Assembly: GCA_011800805.1 (NCBI GenBank)
Contig: MPNW01000056.1
Span: 262,178-326,177, forward strand
Reading direction: 5' to 3'
Length of the DNA stretch: 64,000 nt
From: Hirudo medicinalis
Taxonomy: Eukaryota > Annelida > Clitellata > Hirudinida > Hirudinidae
In this document: piece by piece, positions 49,782-60,921 of the stretch
Position numbering within the stretch: position 1 is the stretch's first letter
How the letters are laid out: every line of letters begins with the position of its first letter
Translations under genes and position numbers: made by a program
Notes under the pieces: generated by a model
The model's input: the letters and a program-made list of their open reading frames with translations, nothing else
The model's database searches: none
Told to the model about the DNA's origin: nothing

Positions 49782-51460
49782 GCATTATTGGAATTAGCAC
49801 TGTGTTTTGATTATTTTGTTGTTTAAGCATTTAAGGTTACAATTTCTGAGCAGTGAGGAATCCATGCAGTTGGTTTTATTGCTGTTTTATTTTCAATATT
49901 CACACAAATGTCAGCTAGCAATACCTTTCGCCTATACAATAACTCTTGGAGACTCTAACATGGAGCAAAGAATTCACAGTAGAGGAAAAATTAATGAATT
50001 AAAAGTAAATCACATAGGATTGTTGGAAGTGGCTATTTTATTTGTATTTTAGTGATAAAATATGATTCAATTCGAAATCACTCAGCTTCAAACAACAGCA
50101 GAATGAGGAATCAAGTCCCTAATGCTCTAATCAAGATTTGAGTTCCAAAAAGATAAAAGATCAAAAAGAGACACTGAAAAATCCAAAGTCAAAATCCGTA
50201 ACTCTAAACAGAGGCTATGTAAAAACAGTCAGGGGCCGAACAATGGATTCACCGAGTGATGCTTGTCTGAAGTTGATCTTCATCAAGTCAAATAGTGCTG
50301 GTCTTAAACCAGAATTGTCAATATGTCATTGTTCAGAAGAACCTCCATTATCACCATCAGTATCACTGTCAGTGAATGAAAGATGAAGTTAGATAAATTC
50401 TTTCTTCGTATCTAACCAACATCTTGACCAATCATGTGCTTGGTTTCACTGTGAGAGTTCAGATCAACTGAGGTGTTGAACCATTTACCATTTTTTTGTA
50501 GCACCTATTTCTAGGAAGAGGAACATTGGGAGTGCAAACTGTTAAATTGCTTGACACTGGGATGCAAGTCAGTCACGGAGTGGAGACAGCTCCTGGGGCA
50601 TGGAGTTGGCACACAAGGCCTCATTACACACGATACAAAATGAACACTATGTATAAAATCGATGGAGCTTGTGATAAGGCCGAATGAGCATTGGTGCTAC
50701 ATAGAGTGATGATGTATCCGTTGAATTTAACAATGATCCTAACATCTACACTAGGAACTAAGGTGTTGAAACATTCTAAAAGGTAAACTAGACTAGATCA
50801 GCGGTTCTCAGCCTCTCTAGTGCTGCGATCCCTTATTTATTTATTTTTAAAGTGAAATTGTTTGCCTCTAATATTACTGTCTTATATATTTATTTACATA
50901 CACAAAAATTTGACCCCCCCCCTACCTCGACCGATTTTAGAATCTAGGCTGCACCGCTGATTTTCATAGTCCATTGCGCGACTAAAGGATTATGAGTCTA
51001 ACCAATCTCGAGTGCAAGCTCTTAGCTTCAGAAAATTTACCGTTTGGCGAGGCAACATTAACAATATAGATGTAATAAACCATCTTTTGTCATTTTGTGT
51101 CCGCATACTATCTTTTAATTTTAAAAAGGACTGGTTTATCAATCTTGCATTTATCAATCTTAAACAATCAATTTTAAAAGTGGTGTATCAATCTTAAACC
51201 ACTATAAATTATCGTTAAGCTGAGTTTGAAATGTTCAAATAATATAACTGTATTATTTTACAACTGGCTTTACAATATGTTTTTTTAACATTGACTAGTA
51301 TCTTGTCTAGAAGTGAAATTTTGTTTATTTGTAAATGTTGTTAAAAGTCACAAAGTCAAACTGAAATAAAAAATATTTTAAACATCGCATGTTTAATTCA
51401 TTTAATTGACTGAGGCATCAAATTTGTTTATTTTTTAATTTCGTCCTTTGTGTTATCGCG
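49782..51460. other. Intergenic between BBS2 and MRPL23
   Basis: Two modest + frames lie here. The frame 49807-50052 has no motif. The frame 50120-50386 reads a Lys-rich piece (SSKKIKDQKETLKNPKSK) and ends PPLSPSVSLSVNER; its composition looks protein-like, but it has no family match and no clear splice partner. It may be a 3' exon or pseudogene remnant. A short hAT-like element lies at 50797-50963. Confidence 0.4.
50797..50963. mobile_element. Short hAT-like non-autonomous element
   Basis: The left end cagcggttctcagcctct...agtgctgcgatccct is the familiar Charlie-type hAT terminus. The right end reads, on the minus strand, cagcggtgcagcc. The interior is about 165 bp with no coding capacity. 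Flanking 8-bp duplications are not clear. Confidence 0.6.
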
Positions 51461-52944
51461 ATGTCCCTTAGCGCGTTGCCAAAACTTGCGAGATATATGT
51501 TAGTTTTACATTTTACTCTTGCAAAATTTTATTTACAATCAAGATTGTAATTTGTGGCTTCTTTTACGAGGTAGTGCAATGTGCGCAAGAAATGGTATCT
51601 CCTACCTTTTCCAATTCGATTTAAAAATGAGTATTATGTAGTTTGAGCGATATAGATGTCAGTTTATTTATTGAAAACATCTGCTTTTGAGTTGGCAATG
51701 GCAGAAGTGTGACTATTAAATCTAAAGAAAGTGCATATCTGTTATGACCTTGAATAATGTAACTTAGTTTTTTAAAATTTATAAATTATCTAATTGTTTG
51801 CAGCCCTCTATGGCTTAAAAGGATTCCAGAATATCCTCTTTATTATAAGGGCAACCCACAGCTTAGGATTCACCTACCTCTCTTTTGGATGAAACTCATA
51901 AAATGGAATAAATCTCTGCCCTCTGACACAGTCTGCTTTCAAGTCCACCATCAGTTTGTTATTTTTTATTGAGTTCAATATGATTTAATGAAAAGCTGCA
52001 CTTTGTATTTGTATCCATATTGGATGTGAGGGCACTGTTGATGTTTATTAACGTCCGTTACATAGCTAGATGATTCGTACTCCCGTAATGTAATCGTATC
52101 CGTGCTGTCATCGTGAGAGGCAAAATCTTAACCATTAGACCAGCGGGAACACTGAGGACACTAATTGTCCAACCATTTATATAGTGCTGCTTCCCAGTAG
52201 CCATCCCTGGCAGTGCTGACTGGGTTGCAAACATGACACCTAACAACTGTTTTGTAACTATAAGCTTTCTTTATTTTGCAGAATGACAGAATTAGATGTA
52301 AAAAACTATTTGGAAAAGATATATAAAGTTGGTGTTTTAACTGTCAGAACTACATTGCTAAAAGGCAAGTTTTAAAACCATTAATCGCTGCTTTGTTTAA
52401 TTCATAATGTGATCTTATAAGTGTATGGGGCATGCTTTTTAATGGTTTGTCATTGCAGGAGAAAAGAGAAAGGATCCTATGTTTGGTTTTGATATTCAAC
52501 CTGGTCCTGATAGGAGGATTGCCTTTGTTCAACTGGTGGGAGCCAAAAAAATGTTTAAAATACCTGCAAATTATTGAATATTACATTTGCAGAATATTAT
52601 GAATTGTGTCTTTTGACTTGTAATTTCTAATTAATGTTTGATGACAACATTTATTATATAAATGCAATGCTTATTAGATGTCGTGGCTGTAGGGGCCTTC
52701 AACAATGTCTTTAACTTTATGATGTAATAAGCTGCTTTTGTGCTATTTAGAGTTTTTGTTTTAGATTTAATTACTTAAATGTTACTACTTGCAGAGGGAT
52801 GATCAGGTTTTCCAATTTCCTGATATATTTGAAGAGAGAGATAAGAATTTAAAGAAACAAGATATGAGTAACTCAACCACAGTTGTGGAAAACTCAAGAG
52901 ATGTGGTTTATAAGGAAGTTCCCAGTTGGTTCAAAGGATATTAA
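51461..52944 (+). CDS. MRPL23: Mitochondrial large-subunit ribosomal protein uL23m
   Basis: Nuclear-encoded uL23 of the mitochondrial 39S subunit, near the polypeptide exit tunnel. Five exons: 51461-51498, 51804-51953, 52282-52364, 52459-52535, 52795-52944; 498 bp, 165 aa (human 153). Motifs: YPLYYKGNPQLRIHLP (human YPLYRLGGPQLRVF), MTELDVKNYLEKIYKVGV (human MTRVDLRNYLEGIYNVPV), RRIAFVQL, and the C-terminal signature VPSWFKGY (human VPSWFGL). Intron 3 must use a GC donor (AAAG then GCAAGT at 52365), because the nearest GT shifts the frame. A reversed SINE occupies most of intron 2. The first exon (MSLSALPKLARY) fits by phase and is plausibly part of a mitochondrial presequence. Confidence 0.93.
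52035..52255 (-). mobile_element. SINE copies in MRPL23 intron 2
   Basis: The minus strand at 52160-52240 carries the main SINE body in degraded form (gttgcaaacccagt, tataaatggttgg). Adjoining it at 52035-52150 is a second tRNA-like head on the minus strand (cccgctggtctaatggttaag), resembling tRNA-Glu. This may be a dimeric or composite element, or two insertions side by side. Confidence 0.65.
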
Positions 52945-54479
52945 TTGATGGAATTGACATTTTAAAATATTTTTTTATTAAGTTGTAACTGTATTTATTT
53001 TTAAAATTACAAAAAAGTTTAAATACGAATTGTTAAGAAAGCATAGATTCTTTGAGCTTTGGTCAAATGATCAAAAGAGCTGATCGATTAATTTGAATGT
53101 TGATGCAGAATATGCCACTGAGTGGAATTTAATGCTGGCAAAGAGCACTAGGCAAATAGCTGACCTAACAACTTGTTCAGAATGATTATTTAAGCATATA
53201 CTTAGGTAAATAAAACAAATAATTATTAAAGGAAATAAAGCCTAGACTAATCAAACTCGCGAGGATCCACGAATTTACCGTTAAGATTTTCATTAAGTGG
53301 AACGATAAGAATAGCGAGTGAACTTAGTACAAGCAAGTTGGTCAAAAGATTAGCCTAGCACACGAACAATGTGCTGTGGTCTTGGAATGGTCCCATAAAC
53401 ACGTTTTGGGTCAAATGAAATCACTAGACGATATGGTTTGTTGTTTGCTAACGTCCATTTCATTACTGGAGGATTAGGACAGTGCTCCCTCAACGATCTG
53501 AGGAGCAGGCGTGATTTGATGAGGGCCTGATAAGGTAATTTTGATGTGTTGATCATGGCTTGGATGTAAGCTATTCAGTAATGTAATTCAGGGTACCCTG
53601 AAGAATAATTGCTACATCACGAGAATAGTTAATCTGTGGGACAAGCTTGATGAGGAGATGATATATGATTATTTCTTATTCAGATTCGGTGGAAATAAAA
53701 AATAATATAAAAAGGAGTCGTTTATCACGCATAGTTGAACTAGAAATTGATGTAATGTTATTTAAGTCGCTATGGGGTTTTGCTTGTCAATCTCAAAAGT
53801 TGGGGTTTCAAAGATGAACAACTAATAATTGTATCCCAAACAGCAAGTCAAATTTTGTGTGTGTTTTGCCTCTGTTACTTAATCTTTTTTCGTTCAAAAA
53901 TTTGTATTTGCATTTAACATATTTTTTGAGCAACTTACTTGTCCGTAACGGATGAATAGGACGAGAAGGCACTACAATCTCCCGACCATTGCACAGTTGC
54001 ACAGCGCCACTATCAAAGGTGTAAGGAAGGTTGCGAACACGACCCATTACAGTGTCTATTGCCATTACCTCTTAACATTATGGGTGGGGGTAATGGTGGT
54101 GGTAGTGTTGGTGATTACGGTGATTATGGTGGTGATGGATGAGGTGCTAGAACGCAACCCGTTGAGCCAATCTGCGAGCTTTTCCTTCTATGTGATGAAT
54201 ACATTCTAAGCAGCTATTTTATTTAAAAAAATTAAAACATTTATATTATTATTTTTATGTTGTAAACACTTTATCTGATATTATATTTTTACATTTTAAT
54301 TTGAATATTTGTATTCTAAGATTAGTTGAATAACTTGAAAATAAAATGTTGCATTTCTAGTTAATATTCAAACAAAGATTTTTTGATACTGCTTATATTT
54401 AAGAATATGTTCAAAATGTTATGAATATAACTGAGCATAGCACTGCTTCTACCTGACACAGGTGTTTTGAACAACAAAG
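52945..54479. other. Repeat-rich intergenic region
   Basis: Contains a diverged copy of the 22.6-kb repeat at 53285-53535, a reversed fragment of the main SINE at 53985-54075 (minus strand gttcgcaacc...ggtaatggcaata) and a G/T-rich simple stretch at 54083-54145 (ggtggtggtagtgttggtg). No gene is seen. The upstream edge of the Ly6 gene begins near 54440. Confidence 0.55.
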
Positions 54480-55216
54480 ATGATGAAGATATATCTGCCG
54501 CTACTTCTTTTAGTGTGTATGCTTTTCTGCATAAAAGAAGTTATGGGTTAGAACAATTGCACTTGCGTGCATTTATTTGTTGAAACTGTTAACTTTTTGT
54601 TTCGTGCAGGTCAACCACGGAAATGTTACCAATGTAATTCTTTTTATGACAAAGGATGCGCCGATTTCTTTGATAACAGAACTTATCCTTTGATACCTTG
54701 CAAAGATAACGTTACACAATGCCGCAAAATCATCCAAGAAAGTGAGCAGGAAATTTAATCTTAGAACTGACAGTCACAGCAACTCAAATTAAAAAATTAT
54801 TCCTCCTTCAAAACAAAAACCTAGATTTGAACCAAGAACTGAGTTACATATATAGCTTTACGATGCTTGAATTAATTTATCTGTAAATAAGAGAGCTGTG
54901 AATTAAATGTTATATGCTTCTTAATCTAAGTCATAAGAATGACAACAGCTTTTGATGTTTTGCAGCTTTTTATGAAGACCATTGGGATGTCAGGTACATC
55001 AGGCAATGTGCTATACATGGAGATGTTGGCCCTGCAGATGGTCGTTGGTGCAAAGAAAGAAGTGGAGGCTATGGAACTAGATTAAAGATTTGTCAATGTG
55101 ACAACAAAGATGGATGCAATGGCAGCCCCAGTCTAACAAACATGTTCACCTCCAAACTATTGATATTATTGCTTTACATGTCAGTTCATGCCATTTTCAA
55201 GTTGCCCAATTTGTAA
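54480..55216 (+). CDS. Ly6/uPAR three-finger, probably GPI-anchored protein
   Basis: Small secreted or GPI-anchored three-finger-domain protein, nearest in style to invertebrate Ly6 proteins (quiver/sleepless or crooked neck-like groups), which act at the cell surface. Three exons: 54480-54546, 54610-54741, 54966-55216; 450 bp, 149 aa. A signal peptide (MMKIYLPLLLLVCMLFC) precedes KCYQCNSFYDKGCADFF, C..C, CRKIIQE, RQCAIHG, WCKERSGG, and the closing ICQCDNKDGCNG, giving the ten-cysteine pattern that ends in CDxxxGCN. The hydrophobic tail after LTNMFTSK is a likely GPI signal. It converges on TMEM30-2 with 199 bp between the stop codons. Ligand unknown. Confidence 0.88.
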
Positions 55217-55415
55217 ATAAATCGTTTATACTATATGACATGTTTTCTTTTACCTATGTTTCAAACTAATGTCATACTCCAAAAAAATTATTTTAGTCAC
55301 CTACCTCTTCTAGAAAATCGTTTTCCAATTGTCATTATTTTATTGTGGTGAACACATGATTAAGTAGACACTCTTCAACATTAATTTATTTATGCATGGA
55401 ATCTTAGGTAATTTA

Positions 55416-57269
55416 TTATTTTTTCTTGAAATAGTACAAAAAGCAAATTGCTACTGCATTCATTATAAGACCCATCAGGAAAGAAATTGTACCCAAGAAT
55501 GCATTTTTACCTCCAAACCAGTTGACATTTCCAATAATAATTTTTTTGCTCCCATCAAAATGCCATGTAGGAAAAGCTGAATCCACAACAAATAAATAAA
55601 TGAAATTAATAATTAGTGCCACCCATGCCAACATTAAAAATAATATTAATAACAATAATAATATTTTAAGCGAATATTCACCACTTGTAAGGCATAAAAT
55701 TATGCTAAATTCAGGATGTTGTGAATGATGTTAAATTAATGATAGTGCAATAATTAGAATATTTTGATGTACCATAGAGGATCCGCAACATATAAGAGCC
55801 CTTTGGAAGACCTTCTATAAATATTCCCTCATCACCAACTATGCGGAACAATTTGCGGAATTTTGGAAATGGAGCCACTTTCATCCAGACAATTAAATCC
55901 TCATTCTGAAAGCCATTGTTTTTAATGTCCTTCATATCCAGTTCAAAAATGGTTTTCTGCCAATTTGTTGGATTAATTGTATCAGAAAAAGCTGTAGCAA
56001 AAAAAAGACACCTGAGACAGGAATTAATGAATGTGGCCTTAAAACATGCCATCAGAATTATTTTCAGAGAAACTGGGGGGGTTTATGAACTTCCTTCCTT
56101 TTTCTGTTATCCATGCTATACCAGTTCTTCTAAGTGGCACATTAATTGAATCATTTCCAATGTTATAAAATAGTTGAATAGAATCTGCAAAGTCATTTGC
56201 CAACTATAAATTGATTTTAAATTTTGAAAATGAGGCAAATTGATTTAACCATTGTAGATGCTATTTGCAATAGCCCCACAGGGTGACACTGCTTTGTTTA
56301 ATCTCACTGCAAAAGGTTCGCATTTTTTGCTTATTTCAATTGAATCCAATTGAATGCCCAGTTGCTGTATATGGTCCTGAGATTCCGTATATTGTCTATG
56401 ATTTTGATAAAAATTTGAGAGCTCATAATATATGTAAACTTGTTTCTGAAAATAAAAACAATGGCATGATCAATTACTAAATGGTTAGAGTTGCAGATAA
56501 TTAGTTCAAATCATGAAAAAATAAAAAACATTTTCATAAAATTCAAATATTCTAATACTTTGTTCACAGACCAAGGTTACAAATTCTAGTTAGAGCTACC
56601 TAACTTTTCATGTTTTTGGGTTGATAAATATGTGTTGATACCTAAAAAATAGTTGATACATATTTTGGTGTCTCAAAAGTTAACAAAAACCATTTATGTA
56701 CTTACTGGTATGGACACACTAAGATCAAAATAAATATCACAAGGACACTGTTCTCCTGGATTTTCTAATATGTATTGCTGACAATTAATAAATCCTGAGC
56801 TTTTGTCAGGGACACAAAGTGATTTTGTATAGTCAATTTCTATTAAAATCAACTGTATATCAATAACAACTACTTCATTATTAATACTTTCCTTACATAT
56901 AGGATTCCAAATTTACTTTGTTATTCTCAAGCATTAGTACTATTCCAATTACGATATATGACAATCCAAAGACAATGAAGAACCAAGAAATCAGTTTTGC
57001 ATTGAAGTGGGGATAGCAGCCTCTGCTCACACAATTGAATAATTTGTGTAAAGCTATTTAATTAAATAAAACAATGTTTAAATTCAGACTGTGGATAGAT
57101 TTAATCTAAAAATATTTGTTTGTTTTGTTAATGCTTAAAACTAAATTTCGGCGCACTTTTTAACCAAACAAATCAGTTTCTTCGTCTTATGTATTCTCCT
57201 AGCTCCAATTCAAAATAACGCTTAAGATATACATATACCACTAGGTAGAAAACATGTTAACTTACCCAT
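55416..57269 (-). CDS. CDC50/TMEM30 flippase subunit, copy 2 (diverged)
   Basis: Second P4-ATPase accessory subunit. It begins with a four-base coding exon (ATG G at 57269-57266), then about 57060-56937 (ALHKLFNCVSRGCYPHF; span ISWFFIVFGLSYIVIGIVLM), 56835-56707, 56445-56270, about 56185-56050, about 55992-55775 and 55575-55416. Family blocks are kept: [80 protein letters not shown], then a second span and the end YFKKK. No frame break seen. The N-terminus is unlike copy 1, lacking the [14 protein letters not shown] block. The exon ending at 56050 must use a GC donor (GCATGT). Copy 2 is more diverged from human TMEM30A than copy 1. Confidence 0.9.
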
Positions 57270-59090
57270 AAACGCCCAAATTGAGCTTTTACTCAAATAG
57301 CTTCAAAAGTCGTCGCGCAGTAACAGTCACATTTCAAAATTTTTGATGCGAAATTGTTAAGCTTCAGGAAAACGGAAAGCGCGCAACATTTTGAATAAAT
57401 ATAAATGTTTATATTTCCATATTTTTAAGGCTTGCCTACAGCTTTAATTCATGGTTTTGGAGTTTTACATTAAGATAACAGAAACAAGTAGCCATAAAAG
57501 AATAGTTTCATAAGCTTCTAATAATGTGCACACAAATCAATTTTAATAAAAAGTAAATAATTATGCTATATATCAACTATTTGTATTTTGCTTTCTACAT
57601 ATCTAAGGGATCTGTCAAAATGATGACCTGGACAGAAAGGTGACGGCTCGGAGAGATGAGTTTCGCGATTGGGCTAGCAACCCGTCGCGATGAACTTCAA
57701 TTACTGGCAAGTCGAAAAAAAAAGAATATGCCCCCCGGGTTCCTGCCGAGGGGGGGGGATAACGGACCAACCGATGACCTTACGGTTAACGACGGGATTT
57801 CCAATGGACTTTTGGACCAATATATTTTTGGATGCGCATCGGAGAATGGCGTGTCAGTGAGCAGGTGTGAGTGTGGTAGAAGTCTTCAGACTGAGAGGTT
57901 AGGGAAAACAGCGTTCTGGTGCAGATGTGCATTCAGATAAAACGCCGAACGGAACCGGATTCACACCATAGCTCCGAGTGCGTTCTGATTTCCGGCCTCA
58001 CGGAAGACCTTCCACGAGCTAGGATCAAGATCCCTCAAGGAAATGAAAGATGTGCGATTTGGCTGTTGAAGAGGTGGCGCGCGCATTGTCAAATGACTTA
58101 GAACGCGAATGAGCGTTTAATGCGATATAAGCGAGCGGCCGGTGAGCATAATTTTCCAAGTGAAAGCGACCGCTACAAAGAAAATATATAACGCTCAGTT
58201 TGCATTATATGGTGTCGATGTGCAAAGGTGGCCGCGAGTCTTTAGTCGATAACCATATAATGGGTGATGTTCTGAAGATGGCTAACGTAGGGTAATAACC
58301 GACAGGGACAGCCGCCAGGTTAGGTGACGAGGACACTCCTCCGACGATTCTGTCAGTACGCTCCGCGGTTGGAGTTTCTTAGTATTTATTATAGTCACGG
58401 TTACCATAATTTTTAATTTTTTATTATTTTTAATTTTTTATTACTTATAGTTATACAATTGTTGCCATGATGTATATAAGTTCATTAGTTATAGGGAAAT
58501 ATTAATTTCATTGAGTGCTAACAGAAACTTTTCATAATTTAATAAAAAAAAAAACGAAAATGCGCAAAAGTGAACTGATAACCATTTATAGAGCACAGTT
58601 GAGTGGAAATCTTCATGCGGAATTATGAAATGGTTGATTGAAATCATTTCAAGTCCTCATTGACAGCGCCTTGTTTTGTCTTCTTCAAGTTTCCATTAAA
58701 GTTATCATTGTGAACCAATGACCATCACATGGCAGCAAAAATCTTTATTTATCACGATAAAACTTTTAAATTATAAAATAAAGTTAATAATGTGTCTTGT
58801 CACATTTCTTTTCAATTACCTTCTGAAGTCGATTTTTTGTATTGATTTTGAAACATCCGAGTTGCCTTCGACGGTCTCCAAGGACGAGAGGCAAGAACCA
58901 CCGAAGGGGAACATTTGAGAAACTAAGGCAAAAGAAAGGGAGACCGCAATCCTCAGGCAAGCAGGTCAAGAGCTCGGCAGTTTCTGTCGGGAACGCCATG
59001 AGGGGCAGCTTGGACAGGATCAGAGAAGACCGTACAATAGAAGGGATGGACCGGTCACCGCGGTGGTGAGCGTCAACCCGAAGCAGAGGG
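57270..59090. other. Intergenic region with a GC/CpG-rich block of unknown origin
   Basis: 57270-57640 is ordinary AT-rich DNA, including the TMEM30-2 promoter. From 57645 to about 58380 base composition changes sharply (cccgtcgcgatg, gggttcctgccgagggggg), with overlapping open frames 57656-57940 and 57919-58101 that show no motif. 58380-58830 is AT-rich again. 58840-59090 is another GC-richer piece with an open + frame ending at 59069. These blocks look like fragments of one or more retroelements, but I could not assign them. Confidence 0.4.
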
Positions 59091-59760
59091 TGTGCAGGTT
59101 GGCCGAATGGGTTACGTTCCTGCATACGGCGGTAATGGCAACAGTCGTAATGTGTCGTGTTCGAAACCCAGCCTGCAATGCCGCAAGCGCCCTTGGGAAG
59201 GAGCGCTATATAAATGGNNNNNNNNNNNNNNNNNNNNNNNNNNNNNNNNNNNNNNNNNNNNNNNNNNNNNNNNNNNNNNNNNNNNNNNNNNNNNNNNNNN
59301 NNNNNNNNNNNNNNNNNNNNNNNNNNNNNNNNNNNNNNNNNNNNNNNNNNNNNNNNNNNNNNNNNNNNNNNNNNNNNNNNNNNNNNNNNNNNNNNNNNNN
59401 NNNNNNNNNNNNNNNNNNNNNNNNNNNNNNNNNNNNNNNNNNNNNNNNNNNNNNNNNNNNNNNNNNNNNNNNNNNNNNNNNNNNNNNNNNNNNNNNNNNN
59501 NNNNNNNNNNNNNNNNNNNNNNNNNNNNNNNNNNNNNNNNNNNNNNNNNNNNNNNNNNNNNNNNNNNNNNNNNNNNNNNNNNNNNNNNNNNNNNCCGAAT
59601 GGGTTACGTTCCTGCATACGGCGGTAATGGCAACAGTCGTAATGTGTCGTGTTCGAAACCCAGCCTGCAATGCCGCAAGCGCCCTTGGGAAGGAGCGCTA
59701 TATAAATGGTTGACAAGAAGCCCCTCTGACGCTATGCATATCGCGCTATATAAATGAAGT
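59090..59760 (+). mobile_element. tRNA-derived SINE interrupted by the assembly gap
   Basis: 59090-59217 is the 5' part (gtgcaggttggccgaatggg ... tataaatgg). After the gap, 59595-59709 repeats 115 of those bases exactly and continues into the long-form tail (ttgacaagaagcccctctga ... tataaatgaagtac) to 59760. Read without the gap it would be one complete, little-diverged SINE. Confidence 0.85.
59219..59594. other. Assembly gap (run of N)
   Basis: 376 unresolved bases (about 59218-59594). Open frames predicted across it are meaningless. Confidence 1.
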
Positions 59761-60125
59761 ACACACAAGTCCCGACATAGCATGAGGACATGCCGAAGTT
59801 GGAAGATGGTCTCAAAAGGGATTGAGTGTTACGAACAAATTATCCTTGCTCATGGATGAAGACGACGACGAAAACACTAGCCAGACAGAAAACTTTTGGC
59901 ATTGAGGAACCTGCAGACACAGCAGCTCAGCGGGAAGCTCTTACTTCAGGCAGAAACCAGCCCTTTTTGGGGAAGAGAGATGCCCCAGCTGCCTCCAGAA
60001 GTGCCATCAAAACTGAATTCTGTCTGGGCGGGAGGTATCATTAATATGCAGTATTCACTGTCTTTGCATTTCGATCGTCCTCACGCTCGTTTAGTTAGTC
60101 AAATTAAGGAAGGTATAAAACTTTT

Positions 60126-60500
60126 ATGAAGTATTTTATGATTCCACTACGTCCTACTTCAAGGATTTTAGATTCCGAGTTTTCTTTGTTACAAAAAAAG
60201 TGGGAAAATCGAGCAATGAAGAAAAAACATCTTCAGCAAGTGATTCGTTTTCAGTCTGCACTTGTGATTTTTTTTATATTCAGACTTCTCGGAGTTTTAA
60301 CAACATTACCAGTTTCAACTTCAACTGCCAAAACATCTTTCTCCTCATTACAAAGAATCAAGTCAAATATTAGAAACAAGTGAAATGGACAACAAGACTG
60401 AATGGACTTGCTCTTCTCAGCATTCATAAAGATATCTCAGTAGATTCTCAAGAAATTTTAGTTAAATTGGCCCAAAGTGAACAAAGTGTAGTCTTATATT
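60126..60500 (+). mobile_element. hAT transposase C-terminal remnant
   Basis: The + strand reads TTLPVSTSTAKTSFSSLQRIKSNIRNK and, after a stop, RLNGLALLSIHKDI. This is the hAT dimerisation region with the usual AERSFS changed to AKTSFS and the frame broken. It is a different and more decayed hAT lineage than the one at 42.3 kb. Confidence 0.85.
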
Positions 60501-60704
60501 ATAGTGTTAATAGTGTCACATTTATTATTTGTAGCACAATTTACAATTTTTTCCACAATTTTTTTAAAGTAGCTTGTTATTAAAAGCTAACTCGTTTGGG
60601 AATACGTATTATTTTTAAATTACAACCTTGACTGTTTGTTTGTAAAGTAAAAAAAAAAAGAACAATTAAAAATGAAATATTTGAACCACCAAAAGTAATT
60701 TCTA

Positions 60705-60921
60705 AATACTGCCGGGTAGTAACAGGCGAACGAAATGAACCCTTCGTCCAGATCTTGTCTTCAATTGAGCTAGTGATGTTGTTCAGTTGTTAGGAGTAAC
60801 TCTTGTTCTCTTGGCAGGTGGCATTCTGGAAGTTGTTGCTGGATTATCGATTGGTGGTGTTGAAGTTTGAGGAAGAATCCCTGGCTTCAGTCTGTCGATA
60901 GAGACTGTGTCACTGCGTCCT
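60705..60921 (-). mobile_element. Ty3/Gypsy-type Pol C-terminal remnant
   Basis: The minus strand reads DTVSIDRLKPGILPQ, then after a Pro/Thr-rich stretch TRSGRRVHF. These are the typical end-of-integrase motifs of Ty3/Gypsy elements. A stop interrupts it and no LTR was identified. The element is cut at about 60921, where the AGTAAAAGTA element begins. Confidence 0.7.

Noticed and set aside
58784..59757. Open frames of 137-310 residues across 59.2-59.6 kb
   Set aside because: They consist mainly of unknown residues from the assembly gap and SINE sequence.
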